Part shown: positions 28,982-39,977 of the stretch, one piece after another
Layout: each line of letters begins with the position of its first letter
Position numbering within the stretch: position 1 is the first letter of the stretch
Assembly: GCA_028456385.1 (NCBI GenBank)
Contig: JALNQF010000055.1
Span: 1 to 64,000, forward strand
DNA from: Ophiosphaerella korrae
Taxonomy: Eukaryota > Ascomycota > Dothideomycetes > Pleosporales > Phaeosphaeriaceae
Direction of reading: 5' to 3'
Length of the DNA stretch: 64,000 nucleotides
The notes under the pieces: model-generated
Told to the model about the DNA's origin: nothing
The model's database searches: none
Seen by the model: the letters and a program-made list of their open reading frames with translations, nothing else
Made by a program: the position numbers and the translations under genes

Positions 28982-31130
28982 ATGAAGTGCATCTACTCAG
29001 TTGCTGCTGCTGCCCTTGTGGGTGCTGTCTCTGCGCAGAGTTTCCGCCGCCTGGGGGCTTGCCCAACGCTTGGTATGCTCAAAGATTATTTCAAGCCCCA
29101 TAGTCACGACTAATAGAGTGATAGGTTGCGTTTTTCCTCCTGACCAGTAAGCATTGCAATAACGGAAGCTTCTTCAAAGTTTCTTCTGGGCTACTCTACT
29201 TTGATTAGTGCTGACTAGTCGTTCACAGGGCTGATTTCTTGGCTGGTCAATTCTTCGACATTCGTCTCGAGGTCCACCAGCCTGTAAACGGCTCCGAGGC
29301 TATTGGAAAGCCTCTAGATGAGAAGTTTACCTTCACAGTTGCGAAAAAGGGCGGTGCGGCCAAAGCCGTGACCGAGTACTTCAAGGTTCAAGACCCAAAG
29401 TTAGAAAAGTGGAACTTCACATGGTACGAGGGTAAGTAAGGCATTCCCTAGTGAGTATTTACATGTCTGACTTTGCATTAGATTTTTTTGCTCGTGATGC
29501 GAAGAAACCAACATTAGTAAACGTCGCTGCCAAAGCCTACCGTCGCGTTGCCCTCTACGAGCCTGGAGAGTACACTGCCACCCTGAACTACAACAATGGC
29601 AGCAAGACTGTGGCCACTTGGCTTGTAAAGGATCTAGCTGAGGAACGTAAGGCCAAGAATATCATCCTCTTCATTGGTGATGGTATGACCACCAACATGA
29701 TCACGGCTGCACGCCTGATCGGACACAAGAGCATCAACGGAAAGTACCAGACCACCATGGCCATGGACAAGTTCCCAGTGCTTGGTCACCAGATGACCCA
29801 TTCTATTGACAGCTTCATCACTGACTCTGCCAACTCTGCTGCGGCTCTCAACACTGGACACAAGAGCACCGTCAATTGCTTGAATGTCTATGCCGACTCC
29901 AGCAAGGATGCCTTTGACGACCCCAAGGTTGAGACTATTGCTGAAATGTTCCATCGTCTTACTGGTGGTCGCATTGGCATTGTTTCCACCGCGTATATTG
30001 CTGATGCTACGCCCGCTGCGCTGGTTGCTCATACCCGAAACCGTGGTCAGTATGCTGCTATTGTTGATACCTTCCTCAATGGTGTCCAGAACTACACGTG
30101 GACTAATGTCCCCATCGACGTCATCTTTGGTGGTGGTGCTGAGCAGTTCTACCCTCCCTCACTTGGTGGCATTACATACCAAAATAAGGACTACTACCAG
30201 GAGTTCGCCAAGAAGAACTACCAGATCATCCACAACCGCACCGCTCTTCTCAATGCTAAGAACACTGAGAAGGCTCTCGGGATTTTCACTGTTTCCAACA
30301 TGGCGAAGTGGCTCGACCGTAACGTCTACCGCCAGAACTTGAACCAGTCGCTCTCTCCCACTGGCAATAAGACGCCCGCACTCGATCAGCCTGGCCTCAA
30401 GGAAATGACTCTCAAGGCCATTGACATCCTCCAAGCACGCTCTGGTAAAGAAGGTTGGTTCCTTATGTCAGAAGCTGCGTCCATAGACAAGATGATGCAC
30501 GCTCTCGACTATGACCGTGCCCTAGGCGAGCTCCTCGAGCTCGACGACACCGTCAAAGCCACCATCTCGCACCTCAACGGCACAAAGTCGCTCAAGGAAA
30601 CTCTCATCCTTGTCACTGCCGACCACGGCCACGGCTTCGACGTCATGGGCTCCGTCGATACACATTATCTCGCTGCGCAAAACGTCGACCGGAAGAAGCG
30701 TGATGCCGTTGGCGTGTACGAGCAATCTGGTCTTTCCCAGTATATCAACACCGGTAACCTTTCATACACCGACAGTAACTTCCCTTCCAACTGGGATCCT
30801 CGTTATACTCTTTTCCAGGGCCTGATGGCTGATCCTGATCGTCGTGAGAATTGGTCTGTTCATAAGGATGGGCCTCGCTCCCCTGCCAAGGCTGCCAACG
30901 GGTCATCTGATTACTATGCCAACCCGACTGATAGCAAGGGTGGCATCTTGCTGAATGGTACGCTACCGGTAGAGAACGATCAGGGTGTACATTCACTTAC
31001 CGATGTGCCTGTCTTTGCCATGGGTCCTTGCCAGGAGTTGTTCGGTGGTGTATATAATAGCCCCGACATTTTTTTCGGCATGGCAAAGTGCTTCGGTCTA
31101 GGAAGGGGTACGCCTCCTAAGACAGGGTAG
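28982..31130 (+). CDS. Secreted alkaline phosphatase
   Basis: Four exons (28982-29072, a 22-base micro-exon 29125-29146, 29229-29431, 29482-31130; introns 52, 82 and 50 bp) give 654 residues. Residues 1-19 are a signal peptide (VAAAALVGAVSAQ). Active-site motifs are IILFIGDGMTTNM (metal Asp near 172), TDSANSAAALNTGHKS with the nucleophilic Ser near 221, and VTADHGHGFD plus DTHY in the C-terminal half. Many N-x-S/T sites fit a secreted glycoprotein. There is no C-terminal GPI or membrane segment, so it is probably released or wall-bound. It would free phosphate from organic esters, and the upstream E-boxes suggest phosphate control. The micro-exon codes FPPD and its edges and is confirmed by frame continuity (GCVFPPDQADF). 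Confidence 0.93.
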
Positions 31131-31582
31131 ACGAATATAGAAAATGTCTTGATGGGTAATGAAATAAATAGCATAATATTATGTAGGCGTAATAATGACT
31201 CTTCATAATGACTATTCAATATTGTAAATTGATACAGCCATGGGCAAGAAGTGGCTTGTTGCTTTCCTACTTGACCTCGTTCATGAGCTATGTGATGTTT
31301 ATCTCTCTACTCTAGGATACGTTATCAGACTCTCACGCAGTACAGCGTTGCATACCGAAAAAAGTTATTTCTTGTCGCAGAGCTTTCCCAAAAATCTGAG
31401 TGTTGAATTATCCATCGAAATGCGCCGTTCAAGGCCAACCAAGTAGATTGCCTCGTGCCTATGGAGGTTTCCAAGGGTATCGGTATCGACCGTCTGGACC
31501 ATATCGTACATAAGGCTGAAAGCTTCTTCAGACTTGGAATTAGTACCTCATTGATGAAAGGAGAGCAAACAAATGGCCTTTC

Positions 31583-32555
31583 TCACAACTCTTTCCTAGC
31601 CTGCTCAGCCTGGTTTCGTAGGTTCGGTGCAGTCGAGCTACCACCACTTTGGTGATTCTGCTCCATGTCCGCAGCCCAGAGTGCAGCACCAACAGTGTTT
31701 GTGAAGGAGAAGAAAATCCCCGCAACGGGGATAAACTCGAGTAAGACAGCTGGAACTCCAAAGCTAGTAAGAGTTAGTGATTTTCAGCCATAGGCATTTA
31801 GGATTGGCGGACCTGGCGTATGCAGCCCTACGCTTGTTAATGAACTGCTCCTTCTCTTGCTTCTTCATCTGCTTGAGCTGGAAGTACCGCGCATGTGCAG
31901 TAGGGCCAAATTTGCGGCCCTGAAGAATGATAAACAGGACAGTTCCAATGATTGGAATGAAATTGAGTGGGAGGTACATGAAATAGCGGATGATGGCCGA
32001 GGGTGTGAATTTGGCAAAGGGCTTTGACACAAGCTTGCCCAACTTCGCAACTGGGTCACTTCCAGGCTTTACCTGACGTTCATTCTGAACTAGAGACTGT
32101 AGGTTGCGGCACATAAGTGTGCCATCAAAAGTGTCGACTAAGGCATCATCGATGAGGAAGTTCTTGCTCAGGATGGAGAAGATAGTCGAGGCTTCGCCGA
32201 GCACAAGCAAGACGGTGGTAAAGACAGCAAGTGGGCCATTGAAGATGGTAAAGAATGCAGCTTGTGGCGCGTAGGTAACAGCGAACATGAACACCGTCAC
32301 CCCCAGTCCGAGAGAGACGGTTGGGACGAGCTTCGACGCCAGCGGGCGCCACAAAGTGCGGTTCGTGAAGAAATAGACGATACCCTGGTACAGAAGTGAG
32401 TGCAAAGCCCCAAGCAAATCTCAAACCGGTCCACATACCTTGAAGGGGTAGAGATAGGCGGCTGAGCGTATTGCATCCTTGGCAAGCTCTCTGGCCTGGA
32501 TCAAGTCTTCCTTCGCGACCTCCTTGACTTTGTTGGTGACTTTCCCTGCCGGCAT
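31583..32555 (-). CDS. EI24/RRT8-type multi-pass membrane protein
   Basis: Exons 32555-32439, 32384-31813 and 31763-31583 (introns 54 and 49 bp) give 289 residues. The N-terminus is short and charged (MPAGKVTNKVKEVAKEDLIQ). Several hydrophobic stretches follow: VSLGLGVTVFMFAVTYAP, FNGPLAVFTTVLLVLGEAST, a central YLPLNFIPIIGTVLFIILQG, and near the C-terminus VPAVLLEFIPVAGIFFSFTN. The FIPIIG/IPVAG pattern and repeated layout fit the EI24 family that includes the yeast outer-spore-wall proteins Rrt8 and Lds1/2, many of which sit on lipid droplets. A basic QLKQMKKQEKEQFINKRRAA region precedes the last exon. The assignment is by general resemblance. Confidence 0.75.
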
Positions 32556-33758
32556 GGCTGCAACGGATATTCGGGCCGAAGCAGAGAGTTTAGGGTTTTG
32601 AAGGGTAAGGATGAGATGTGAGTCACGATGGCTGTGGGAACATGATGGTCGCGGGGTGTTTGGTGTTGGCGACCATTGACGTCATTATGAAAACAGACCA
32701 AATTTTAGATTGGATGGTGAACTTCGTTCCAACCAATTTACGTATCATCGCGTAAACAACCAGGAGGCGGGAGCACCGCCACTGCACAGGCATTGTCAAT
32801 TGGGGAGTTAAAAAAGGTACTTTGAGACATGTGGACCAATCTCAGCCAGTACGTCACGATTCGTCATTTTCACCTGCTTACCCCAAGACAACCCAAACAC
32901 ATTCGGCTTCTCGTCAGCCATTCCAGTACGCACATCCCAGCCGCCGTGGCGATTACACCTATCCTGATCTTGCCTAAGAACGCGTTTCCAAGGACATTCA
33001 CCCGCCTTCTATGCGTGTCCTTTCCATGGGGAATCTTGACCGGCAAGTGAACTCATACATGCTGTCGTTGCCTTGTTTGGCACCGCCACATATGGCTATG
33101 TACTGCAAGATCTCCGGTCGATCCTATGCTAGAATATTTCCCGCATGCGACTGAGTGCAGACATCGGACGTGGGACAAGGCAAAGCAGGATTAAGAGTCG
33201 CGGCTAAGCTTTGTCCTCCCCACCTCTGCTCTTACACAAATTCAGAAATGACGCAGCAAATGGCCCACGCGCCCATCCCCGCCGTGCCCCAAACTAGAAT
33301 GGGGCCAACTGTCGCGGCCGCAACGGGCTGTGTGGCGGCGGGAGACAGCCAATGTGTGTGGCGGTTACACGCATAGTAGACACTTAGGTAGTCCTATTAG
33401 CTGCTGAAAGCTTGTCTCTCCGACAGTAAGAGACCCAAATTTTCGACTGCTTATGACGTTGCCTGCGTCGATGCGCCATACTCGCGATTGCTTGCGTTTG
33501 ATTAACGCGACCCAGTCCAGCCCTATGGAGACAAACGCTGAATTGAAACAGGAATTCAGCCGTGCCTCTGTTTGTACAACGTCTGCTGATGCACATCTGC
33601 CTGTGATGACGTAGAGTAACTCGCGGGGCTCCTGCCTATATATATATATAAGGTCAATGGTTGCCAGAAGATTTCGTCCATCACATCCACATCCACAACT
33701 TCAATCACAAATCTCACTTACCTCAGCCATCACCACTTACTCACATACCAACAACAAT
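32556..33758. other. Divergent intergenic region
   Basis: It lies between the EI24-type gene (-) and the tandem-repeat gene (+). No coding support was found. The only clear element is the TATA run at 33637-33650. Confidence 0.4.
33637..33650 (+). promoter_or_regulatory. TATA run before the tandem-repeat gene
   Basis: Seven TA units followed by AGG lie 109 bases upstream of the ATG at 33759. An earlier ATG at 33657 starts only seven bases after this element and would be in or before the transcription start, so it was not used. A strong TATA box suits a highly or stress-inducibly expressed gene. Confidence 0.55.
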
Positions 33759-34838
33759 ATGACTGGAACAGTAGAAAAGATCAAGGCTAAGGTCGACAAC
33801 GCCCTCCACAAGGATAAGACTCATGGTATGTTGTCTGCCTCATACAGCTTCTCGAACGTGACTAACAGTATACCAGATGACCCTACTGGTCCTCACTCGT
33901 CACACTCTGCCAACAAAGCCGATCCTCGTGTCGACTCTGATCATATTGGCACTGTAGGTAATACTGCAGGTGCTGGTGGCCACGGTACTGGACAGTACGG
34001 ATCCAACACCACTCACACCGGCACTGGACTCACTGGCACCCATGGCACCACTGGTACTCACGGCACTGGTCTCGCCGGCGGCCACGGCACCGCACATGGA
34101 AATGACCCAACCGGTCCCCACAGCAGCCATGTGGCCAACAAGGTCGATCCTCGTGTCGACTCTGATCGCTATGGCACTGCAGGTAACACGGCAGGCGCAG
34201 GAGGCCACGGTGTCGGACAGTATGGTTCCAACACCACTCACACCGGTACTATTGGTGGTTTGACTGGCAGCAACACTCACGGCACTACTGGCGGACTTGG
34301 CTCCTCTCACATCTCAAATCCATCAGGTCCCCACGACTCTAAGTTAGCAAACAAGCTTGACCCGACCGTTGACACCAAGTCCTACGGCACCGCACAGCAT
34401 GGTACCCACGGTACTACTGGCGGACTGGCTGGTAGCCACAACACCCATGGCACCACAGGAGGTTTGACGGGAAGCCATGGCTACAGTGACCCAACTGGCC
34501 CGCACGATAGCCACTTGGGCAATAAGGCTGACCCCCGCGTTGATTCTGACCGCTATGGCGCTGCAGGCAATACGGCAGGCGCTGGTGGCTACGGTGCTGG
34601 ACAGTACGGCACCACTGGCACTACTGGCACTGGCCTCACTGGTAGCCACGGTGCCACTGGTACTCACGGTACTGGCCTCAGCGGCGCCCATGGCACCCAC
34701 GGCAACACGGTTGGCAGCGGAAACTCCAACAACACTGCTGGCCCTCACAATAGCGACCTGCTCAACAAGGTTGACCCACGTGTTGACTCGGATCTTGATG
34801 GTTCAAAGACGGTTGGCGGTAATGCGACTTATCGCTAA
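33759..34838 (+). CDS. Gly/His/Thr-rich tandem-repeat hydrophilic protein
   Basis: Exons 33759-33825 and 33877-34838 (51-bp intron with ACTAAC branch) give 342 residues. After a short charged start (MTGTVEKIKAKVDNALHKDK) come five copies of a motif of the form GPH-x-S-x3-NK-x-DP-[RT]-VD, mostly ending PRVDSD, separated by long linkers of GTHGTTG, GTGLTGSHG and NTAGAGGHGxGQYG. Repeats 1, 2 and 4 share the whole block up to GQYG; repeats 3 and 5 are shorter. There are no cysteines, no membrane segment and no signal peptide, so it is very hydrophilic and probably disordered, like hydrophilins or LEA-type stress proteins. That role is inferred from composition only. Other frames over it also stay open because of the repetition. 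Confidence 0.8.
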   Translation: MTGTVEKIKAKVDNALHKDKTHGMLSASYSFSNVTNSIPDDPTGPHSSHSANKADPRVDSDHIGTVGNTAGAGGHGTGQYGSNTTHTGTGLTGTHGTTGTHGTGLAGGHGTAHGNDPTGPHSSHVANKVDPRVDSDRYGTAGNTAGAGGHGVGQYGSNTTHTGTIGGLTGSNTHGTTGGLGSSHISNPSGPHDSKLANKLDPTVDTKSYGTAQHGTHGTTGGLAGSHNTHGTTGGLTGSHGYSDPTGPHDSHLGNKADPRVDSDRYGAAGNTAGAGGYGAGQYGTTGTTGTGLTGSHGATGTHGTGLSGAHGTHGNTVGSGNSNNTAGPHNSDLLNKVDPRVDSDLDGSKTVGGNATYR

Positions 34839-35246
34839 GCAATTCGCTGGTGTGGAGGGAATGATACGGACATGGAATGACTTATGATTACCCCATAGTA
34901 CCCCGGTACCCCAGAGTACGCTATTGAAGTAGTTAATAAATACCCAATTCAAAAACGATCTCTTGCCTGTGGTTGATGTGTTGTATTTGAGCATATTGGA
35001 AGGAGTCGGTAGGTGCGACGACTGTATATCCCAAACAAATAGGTCAAACAGAGCGAATGTTTGGATCTATTGGAACAGAGAAAAGATGAAGAACAGAGGA
35101 TAGAGACGGCGTCCTGGGGGTTCACGCTAGGATTTGGCACGTGTCAACCGTTCGCGACTTCAGTGGGAGCTTAGCCCCACCACCCATCACCGCATCTTGC
35201 GCCATCCTCCCACCCTGAGCCGCAAACTACCGCAATAACGCCTGAT
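34839..35246. other. Short intergenic region
   Basis: Tail of the repeat-protein gene and promoter of SNX3. Nothing else is visible. Confidence 0.4.
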
Positions 35247-35835
35247 ATGCAGTCGCTACCCGATGCACGGTCGCAGTCCTTTGAGGAGCTATACGGCCCT
35301 CCAGAGAACTTCCTTGAGATTGAGGTACGTACCTGACAGAGCCCTCGCAAACCCACCAGCCTTGCTCACCTTGTCGCGTGTACAGGTTCGCAACCCAATG
35401 ACGCACGGTGAGTCGCCCCTACGCAGTTGTTCTGTCTGGCCTTTCTAACCTCATAACAGGTGTCGGCCGCGGAATGTACACAACCTACGAAATTGTAATG
35501 CGCACCAACATCCCCGCCTTCAAGCTCAAGTCCTCCTCGGTACGGCGTCGGTACAGCGAATTCGAAGCCTTCCGAGACATACTGGAGCGAGAATCAGCAA
35601 GAGTAACAATACCCCCACTGCCAGGCAAAGTCCTGACAAACCGCTTCTCCGACGATGTCATTGAACATCGGCGAGAGGGACTGCAGCGGTTTTTGCAGAT
35701 TGTTGTGGGGCATCCGCTACTTCAGACTGGAAGCAAGGTGTTGGCGGCTTTTGTACAAGGTAAGTGGGACGACCTCTGAGACGGGAAGTCAAGCTGATGG
35801 CTGTAGATCCAAATTGGGATAGGCACGCGTGGTAG
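35247..35835 (+). CDS. SNX3: Sorting nexin 3 (PX domain)
   Basis: Four exons (35247-35324, a 22-base exon 35386-35407, 35460-35759, 35807-35835; introns 61, 52 and 47 bp) give 142 residues, the usual SNX3/Grd19 length. The protein is almost only a PX domain: [20 protein letters not shown], the phosphoinositide-binding [18 protein letters not shown], then PPLPGK and [20 protein letters not shown], ending DPNWDRHAW. It binds PI3P on endosomes and, with retromer, returns Golgi proteins such as Vps10-type cargo. Exon 2 would be missed by simple gene finders, but it carries VRNPMTHG, which is conserved. Confidence 0.95.
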
Positions 35836-36404
35836 TGGTTACTAGCTGAATCACTTGGGCTCAGATACCCACATACTCGCATCGAGCGAATGCCACCTCG
35901 CCCCCCTGGAAATAGATTTGATTCTCTCCGAGGATAGTCTGGAGGGCCCGGGGAATTCCTTACCGGTGTGGCATTTTCGTGCGTTTTGGAGCGATGGGGG
36001 CGTTGTCATGGATTTATATACTCGTTCTGTCTCATCATTTGACTGCATTCGCCGAATCACTTCTACGCCAGGATATTCTTATCATCACGATGCCGATGAC
36101 AATCAGTTTTTCCAAAGGCCCTGAGAGCTGTACAGAATAGAAGCACTCTTACGTACGCGTTGCGCATCCCCACGAAAAGCCCATAGTCTAGCCATAGTGA
36201 TAGCACTAGATTGCTTTCTAAGCTCATGGCATCATGGTGGGAAAAGCACCGCCTAGCGCTAGTGATGTAATGAGGAAGGCGTGGGGTTTGCAGCAGCAAA
36301 AATTTTGCCGGTCGATTGCTAAAACCCTCGGTGTCCCTCGTGCCATTCCAGCCCCAACTCCTCCTTCTTTGACCACGACCTGGAGCCGGTAGAATTGACA
36401 CATT
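35836..36404. other. Intergenic region, SNX3 to symporter
   Basis: A plus-strand frame from 35855 to 36124 is open but has no ATG and no family motif, and probably covers the SNX3 3' UTR. Otherwise empty. Confidence 0.4.
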
Positions 36405-38648
36405 ATGGGTGTCCCCTCAACACCAGCGTCCAACGCTATAATATATCTCACCTATGGCGCATTCCTGTAAGGACGTCTTGGCCAACAAATAATGACAGGC
36501 TCATACATGAATAGGATCTTGGGATGCTATGTCGCATGGCGTCTGCGCAACCAATCGAAGCTTGAATGGTTGTCAAGCAACCGTACACAGAAGGGTCAGA
36601 ATACCGACACCTTATTGCATAATAGCGCAATTCCAACTCTAGAAAGTAGACATCATGAACCGAGGCTAACTGCGTACCAGGCATACCGCTGGCTCTGAAT
36701 TTCATCGCATCGGGTGAGTGCGCCCGAACAGCGGCAGTAATCGGATCACGACATATATATCGCATCACCTACTTGGTGTGAGTCGAATGAAGCGCATAGT
36801 ATCGGACGAATGTCCGAAATCCTCAAGGTTCGTATATGAGATCTCTCACGGAAGCTGCTCTCATGATTACTACCTTGGAATACTGTTGTGGTATCCGAGG
36901 TGACATGGGGCAGCGTTCTGTGCGGCTACACTGCGGGCGCGACACGGAAGACCGGTTGAAAAGGCTCCAGATTCCCATGTCTAGGCTGCTTCTATCCGGT
37001 TAAAGTGAAGCTGAGAAGTACCGTCAGAACTCGATCAAGATAATACTTGCGTGAGGAACGTGCTGCCGCTACTCTACTTCCAATCTCTCTTGTTTTCAAT
37101 GCTAACCTAGAATTTCCTAACAAACAGCACTTGGATCTGGTATACTCTTCACCTACCCTCAGATTGCCACAATTGCTGGTGTGCAAGGCCTTCTCGTTTA
37201 TGCATTCTCATCATCGTTGCCACTTCTGATTTTTGGCGCACTTGGGCCAATTATTCGGCGCAAGTGCCCAGAAGGCTTCGTTTTGACAGAATGGACGAGG
37301 CAGCGGTATGGTATGGTCGCAGGGCTATTCCTCACCATTTGCACTCTGATCACCATGTTTCTTTACATGGTCGCTGAGCTCTCAGCACTGCAACAGATTG
37401 TCACTCTCCTGACAGGGCTGAACGGGCTCCCAGTCGTCATCGTGCAGTGTGCTGTTACAACCATCTATACCTGTAAGATATTTTCCTCCTCCATCGTACT
37501 GACTATCACTAATGCACGATAGCACTTGGGGGCTTTAAGGTGTCTTTCATAACCGACAACATCCAAGGCGTTATGGTACTCGGCCTCATCATTATGGGCG
37601 TCATTGCCGTTGGCGTAGAAACAAAGATTGACCGCTCCCTCATTGATCAATCTGGTTATCTTGAACCCAGTCTTCTTGGATGGCAACTAATATACATTCT
37701 CCCAGTTGCCATTTTGACCAACGACTTCTTTCTTTCGGGCTTCTGGATGCGCACATTTGCATCTCGTACAGATAAAGACCTGTGGATTGGTGTTTCGCTC
37801 GCGAGCGTAGGCGTCTTGGTCATCCTCACCTTAGTGGGGGTGGCAGGTCTTCTCGCTGCATGGTCAGGAGCGTATACAATCGGCGACCAGGCGACCGGAT
37901 CACTTTCGCTTTTCCTACTACTTGGCCAGTTGCCCTCCTGGGTCGTTGGAGTTGTCCTAGTCATGGTTGTTTCACTTTCCACCGCTGCCTTCGACAGTTT
38001 TCAATCCGCCATGATAAGCACCGGAAGCAACGATTTCTTCCGCAACAAGCTTAATATCTGGATTATTCGTGGGTTTGTCGTGCTGATTATCTTTCCGGTT
38101 GTGGTTGTGGCACTACGCAGCCCAGATATCCTTCGAATCTTCTTGATTAGCGACCTTGTGAGTGCTGCAGTTGTGCCATGCCTGGTCGTCGGACTGTCAA
38201 AGAAATTCTATTGGTACCGCGGATTCGACTTTGTAGTGGGAGGTCTTGGAGGTATCTTTACAATCTTTTTGTTTGGTTTGGTGTACTATGATGGTGATGC
38301 AACCCAAGCTGGAAAATTGCTGCTTTTGGAAAACGGGTTGTATGGGAATGACTGGAGCGCATTTGGTAAGATTTTTCATGGCTTTATTCAATATCATAAG
38401 ATACTAACGGATGCTCAGGTGCCTTCGTCGCGGCTCCCTTTGGAGGCTTGCTATGGGCCTTTGGTGCATGCGGTCTTCGCATCGCGTTTCTTTTCGTCAT
38501 AGCGAAAATTAAGAGACGCCGATTCGATGCTTTAGATCGACCGATACCGCGCCATGTTTCGCATTCAGGCGCACTTGATGACCATGAGAACGAGACGGTT
38601 TTAGGCCATAACACGGAAGAAGCGCACACGAAAGGCAAATTCTTTTGA
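36405..38648 (+). CDS. Sodium:solute symporter family transporter
   Basis: Six exons (36405-36466, 36515-36594, 36681-36713, 37128-37472, 37523-38365, 38419-38648; introns 48, 86, 414, 50 and 53 bp) join in frame to 530 residues. The N-terminal exons give AIIYLTYGAFLILGCYVAWR (first membrane helix), then WLSSNRTQKGIPLALNFIAS, which leads directly into ALGSGILFTYPQIATIAGVQ. The rest carries the SSS-family pattern: LIRRK-type loop with CPEGFVLTEWTRQRYG, TTIYTSLGGFKVSFITDNIQ, QLIYILPVAILTNDFF and SLSTAAFDSFQSAMISTGSN. About 12-13 membrane helices are expected. It should import a small solute with sodium or protons; the substrate cannot be told. The C-terminus is a charged cytosolic tail. Confidence 0.88.
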
Positions 38649-39021
38649 GATGCAAAAACTGAGTAAAGTTCAATGTAGTTTCCAATATCATGGGCATTGG
38701 AAAGAGGCAGCACGGCTACAAGGTGGAGGATGACCGAAATTTGTATATTTGGCAATGAGAAGCTCCAATAGGAATACTATCAATACCATCCGTTCGTTGC
38801 CTTTTGATTCGGAGTCGCTTCATACAACTTGTTATGAGGGTTGAGATGGAACTATTGAGCCGCTTACGTCAAGGTGGGGGCGGGGCAAATCTGCAGGGTT
38901 CAGTTCAGAGCTTCAAAATGTTCAGGCACGACACCAGCAGGCATCAACATTCAGGGCCGCGCGTCTTTCACAATAAAGAGGGCCATCTTTCTTACTAGAT
39001 TTTATCCTGCCAACCACAACC
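38649..39021. other. Short intergenic region
   Basis: It lies between the symporter and phosducin-like genes, both on the plus strand. It presumably holds a 3' end and a promoter. No other signal. Confidence 0.4.
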
Positions 39022-39977
39022 ATGCAGATGCCTGATATGCCTGTAGAGGTGCCCGTTGACGATCCGAACGCAGACACAGAATGGAATGATATCTTGCGCA
39101 AGCATGGTGTTATCCCAGAGAAGCCGCCATCGCCAACACCAATGATCCAAGAGGCACTTGAAGAGGCACGCAAGTTAGCGCATGAAAATAGGCTAGAAGG
39201 GAAGGACCTAGACGAGCTTGCTGAACTAGAAGATGAAGAAGACGAAGACTTTCTAGAATCATACCGGTACCATATCCTTCTCTGTCTTTGAGAGATTAGA
39301 ATTTAAGGCTTACAACCTTCAGCCAAAAGCGCATGGCTGAATTATCCACTACCACCGCTGCCTCTGTTTTCAATCAAGTCTACCATTTACAAAAACCCGA
39401 TTACTCCCGCGACGTCACTGAAGCCTCGGCAAAAGCGTACGTATTCGTGCTTCTCACATCATCACAAGGCACAAGCACGGAATCACGCATTTTAACGGAG
39501 ATATGGAGGGAGTTGGCATCACGATTTGGAGATGTCAAATTTTGCCAGATGAGGGCGGATTTATGCATCGAGGGATATCCTGATAAGAATACCCCAACGG
39601 TATTAGTTTACAAGGATGGGGATATCAAGAGACAAATCGTTACGTTGATGGAATTGGGTGGGGTGAGAACTAAGACACAGGGTAAGTTGCTCTCTTGTGT
39701 GCCAATAACCCAAAAGCTCTGCGAACCATATTCCAGAACGTTGCTATCGGCAACAACTCCGGCTGCGCGTATTCTACTCAAGAGGCGTTGAGTCATGCAC
39801 AAAAACTTAAGAAGAGGCATGCTAACTTCTGCAGATGTCGAAAAGCTCCTAGTGGATCTTGGTGCTGTCAAGCTGGGCGACCAACGCCTACAGAGAAAGA
39901 AGGATGATGCAGATGCAGGTGCAACCAAGATTAGGCAAGGAAAATTTGCAGATGATGAAGACAGTGATTGGGACTGA
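39022..39977 (+). CDS. PLP2: Phosducin-like protein (PLP2 type)
   Basis: Exons 39022-39266, 39323-39681 and 39835-39977 (introns 56 and 153 bp) give 248 residues. The N-terminus has the family signature [20 protein letters not shown] followed by an acidic helix ([20 protein letters not shown]) and KRMAEL. A thioredoxin-like domain follows: [20 protein letters not shown], a long strand-helix section, [20 protein letters not shown] and [16 protein letters not shown]. The C-terminus is acidic ([10 protein letters not shown]). It acts with the CCT chaperonin in folding actin, tubulin or related clients in the cytosol. The group-II (PLP2/PhLP2-3) class is chosen from the N-terminal motif. It may also link to G-beta-gamma, whose gamma gene lies elsewhere in the window. 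Confidence 0.93.

Noticed and set aside
33657..33758. Upstream ATG (MVARRFRPSHPHPQ) as start of the tandem-repeat protein
   Set aside because: It lies seven bases after the TATA run, too close to be in the mRNA leader, and the extra residues do not match the rest of the protein.
33900..34887. Several long frames on both strands over the tandem-repeat gene
   Set aside because: Repetitive codons keep all frames open. Only the plus-strand frame with the ACTAAC-bearing intron has a coherent repeat protein.
35855..36124. 89-codon plus-strand frame after SNX3
   Set aside because: It has no ATG, no motif and no splice support. It probably covers the SNX3 3' UTR.
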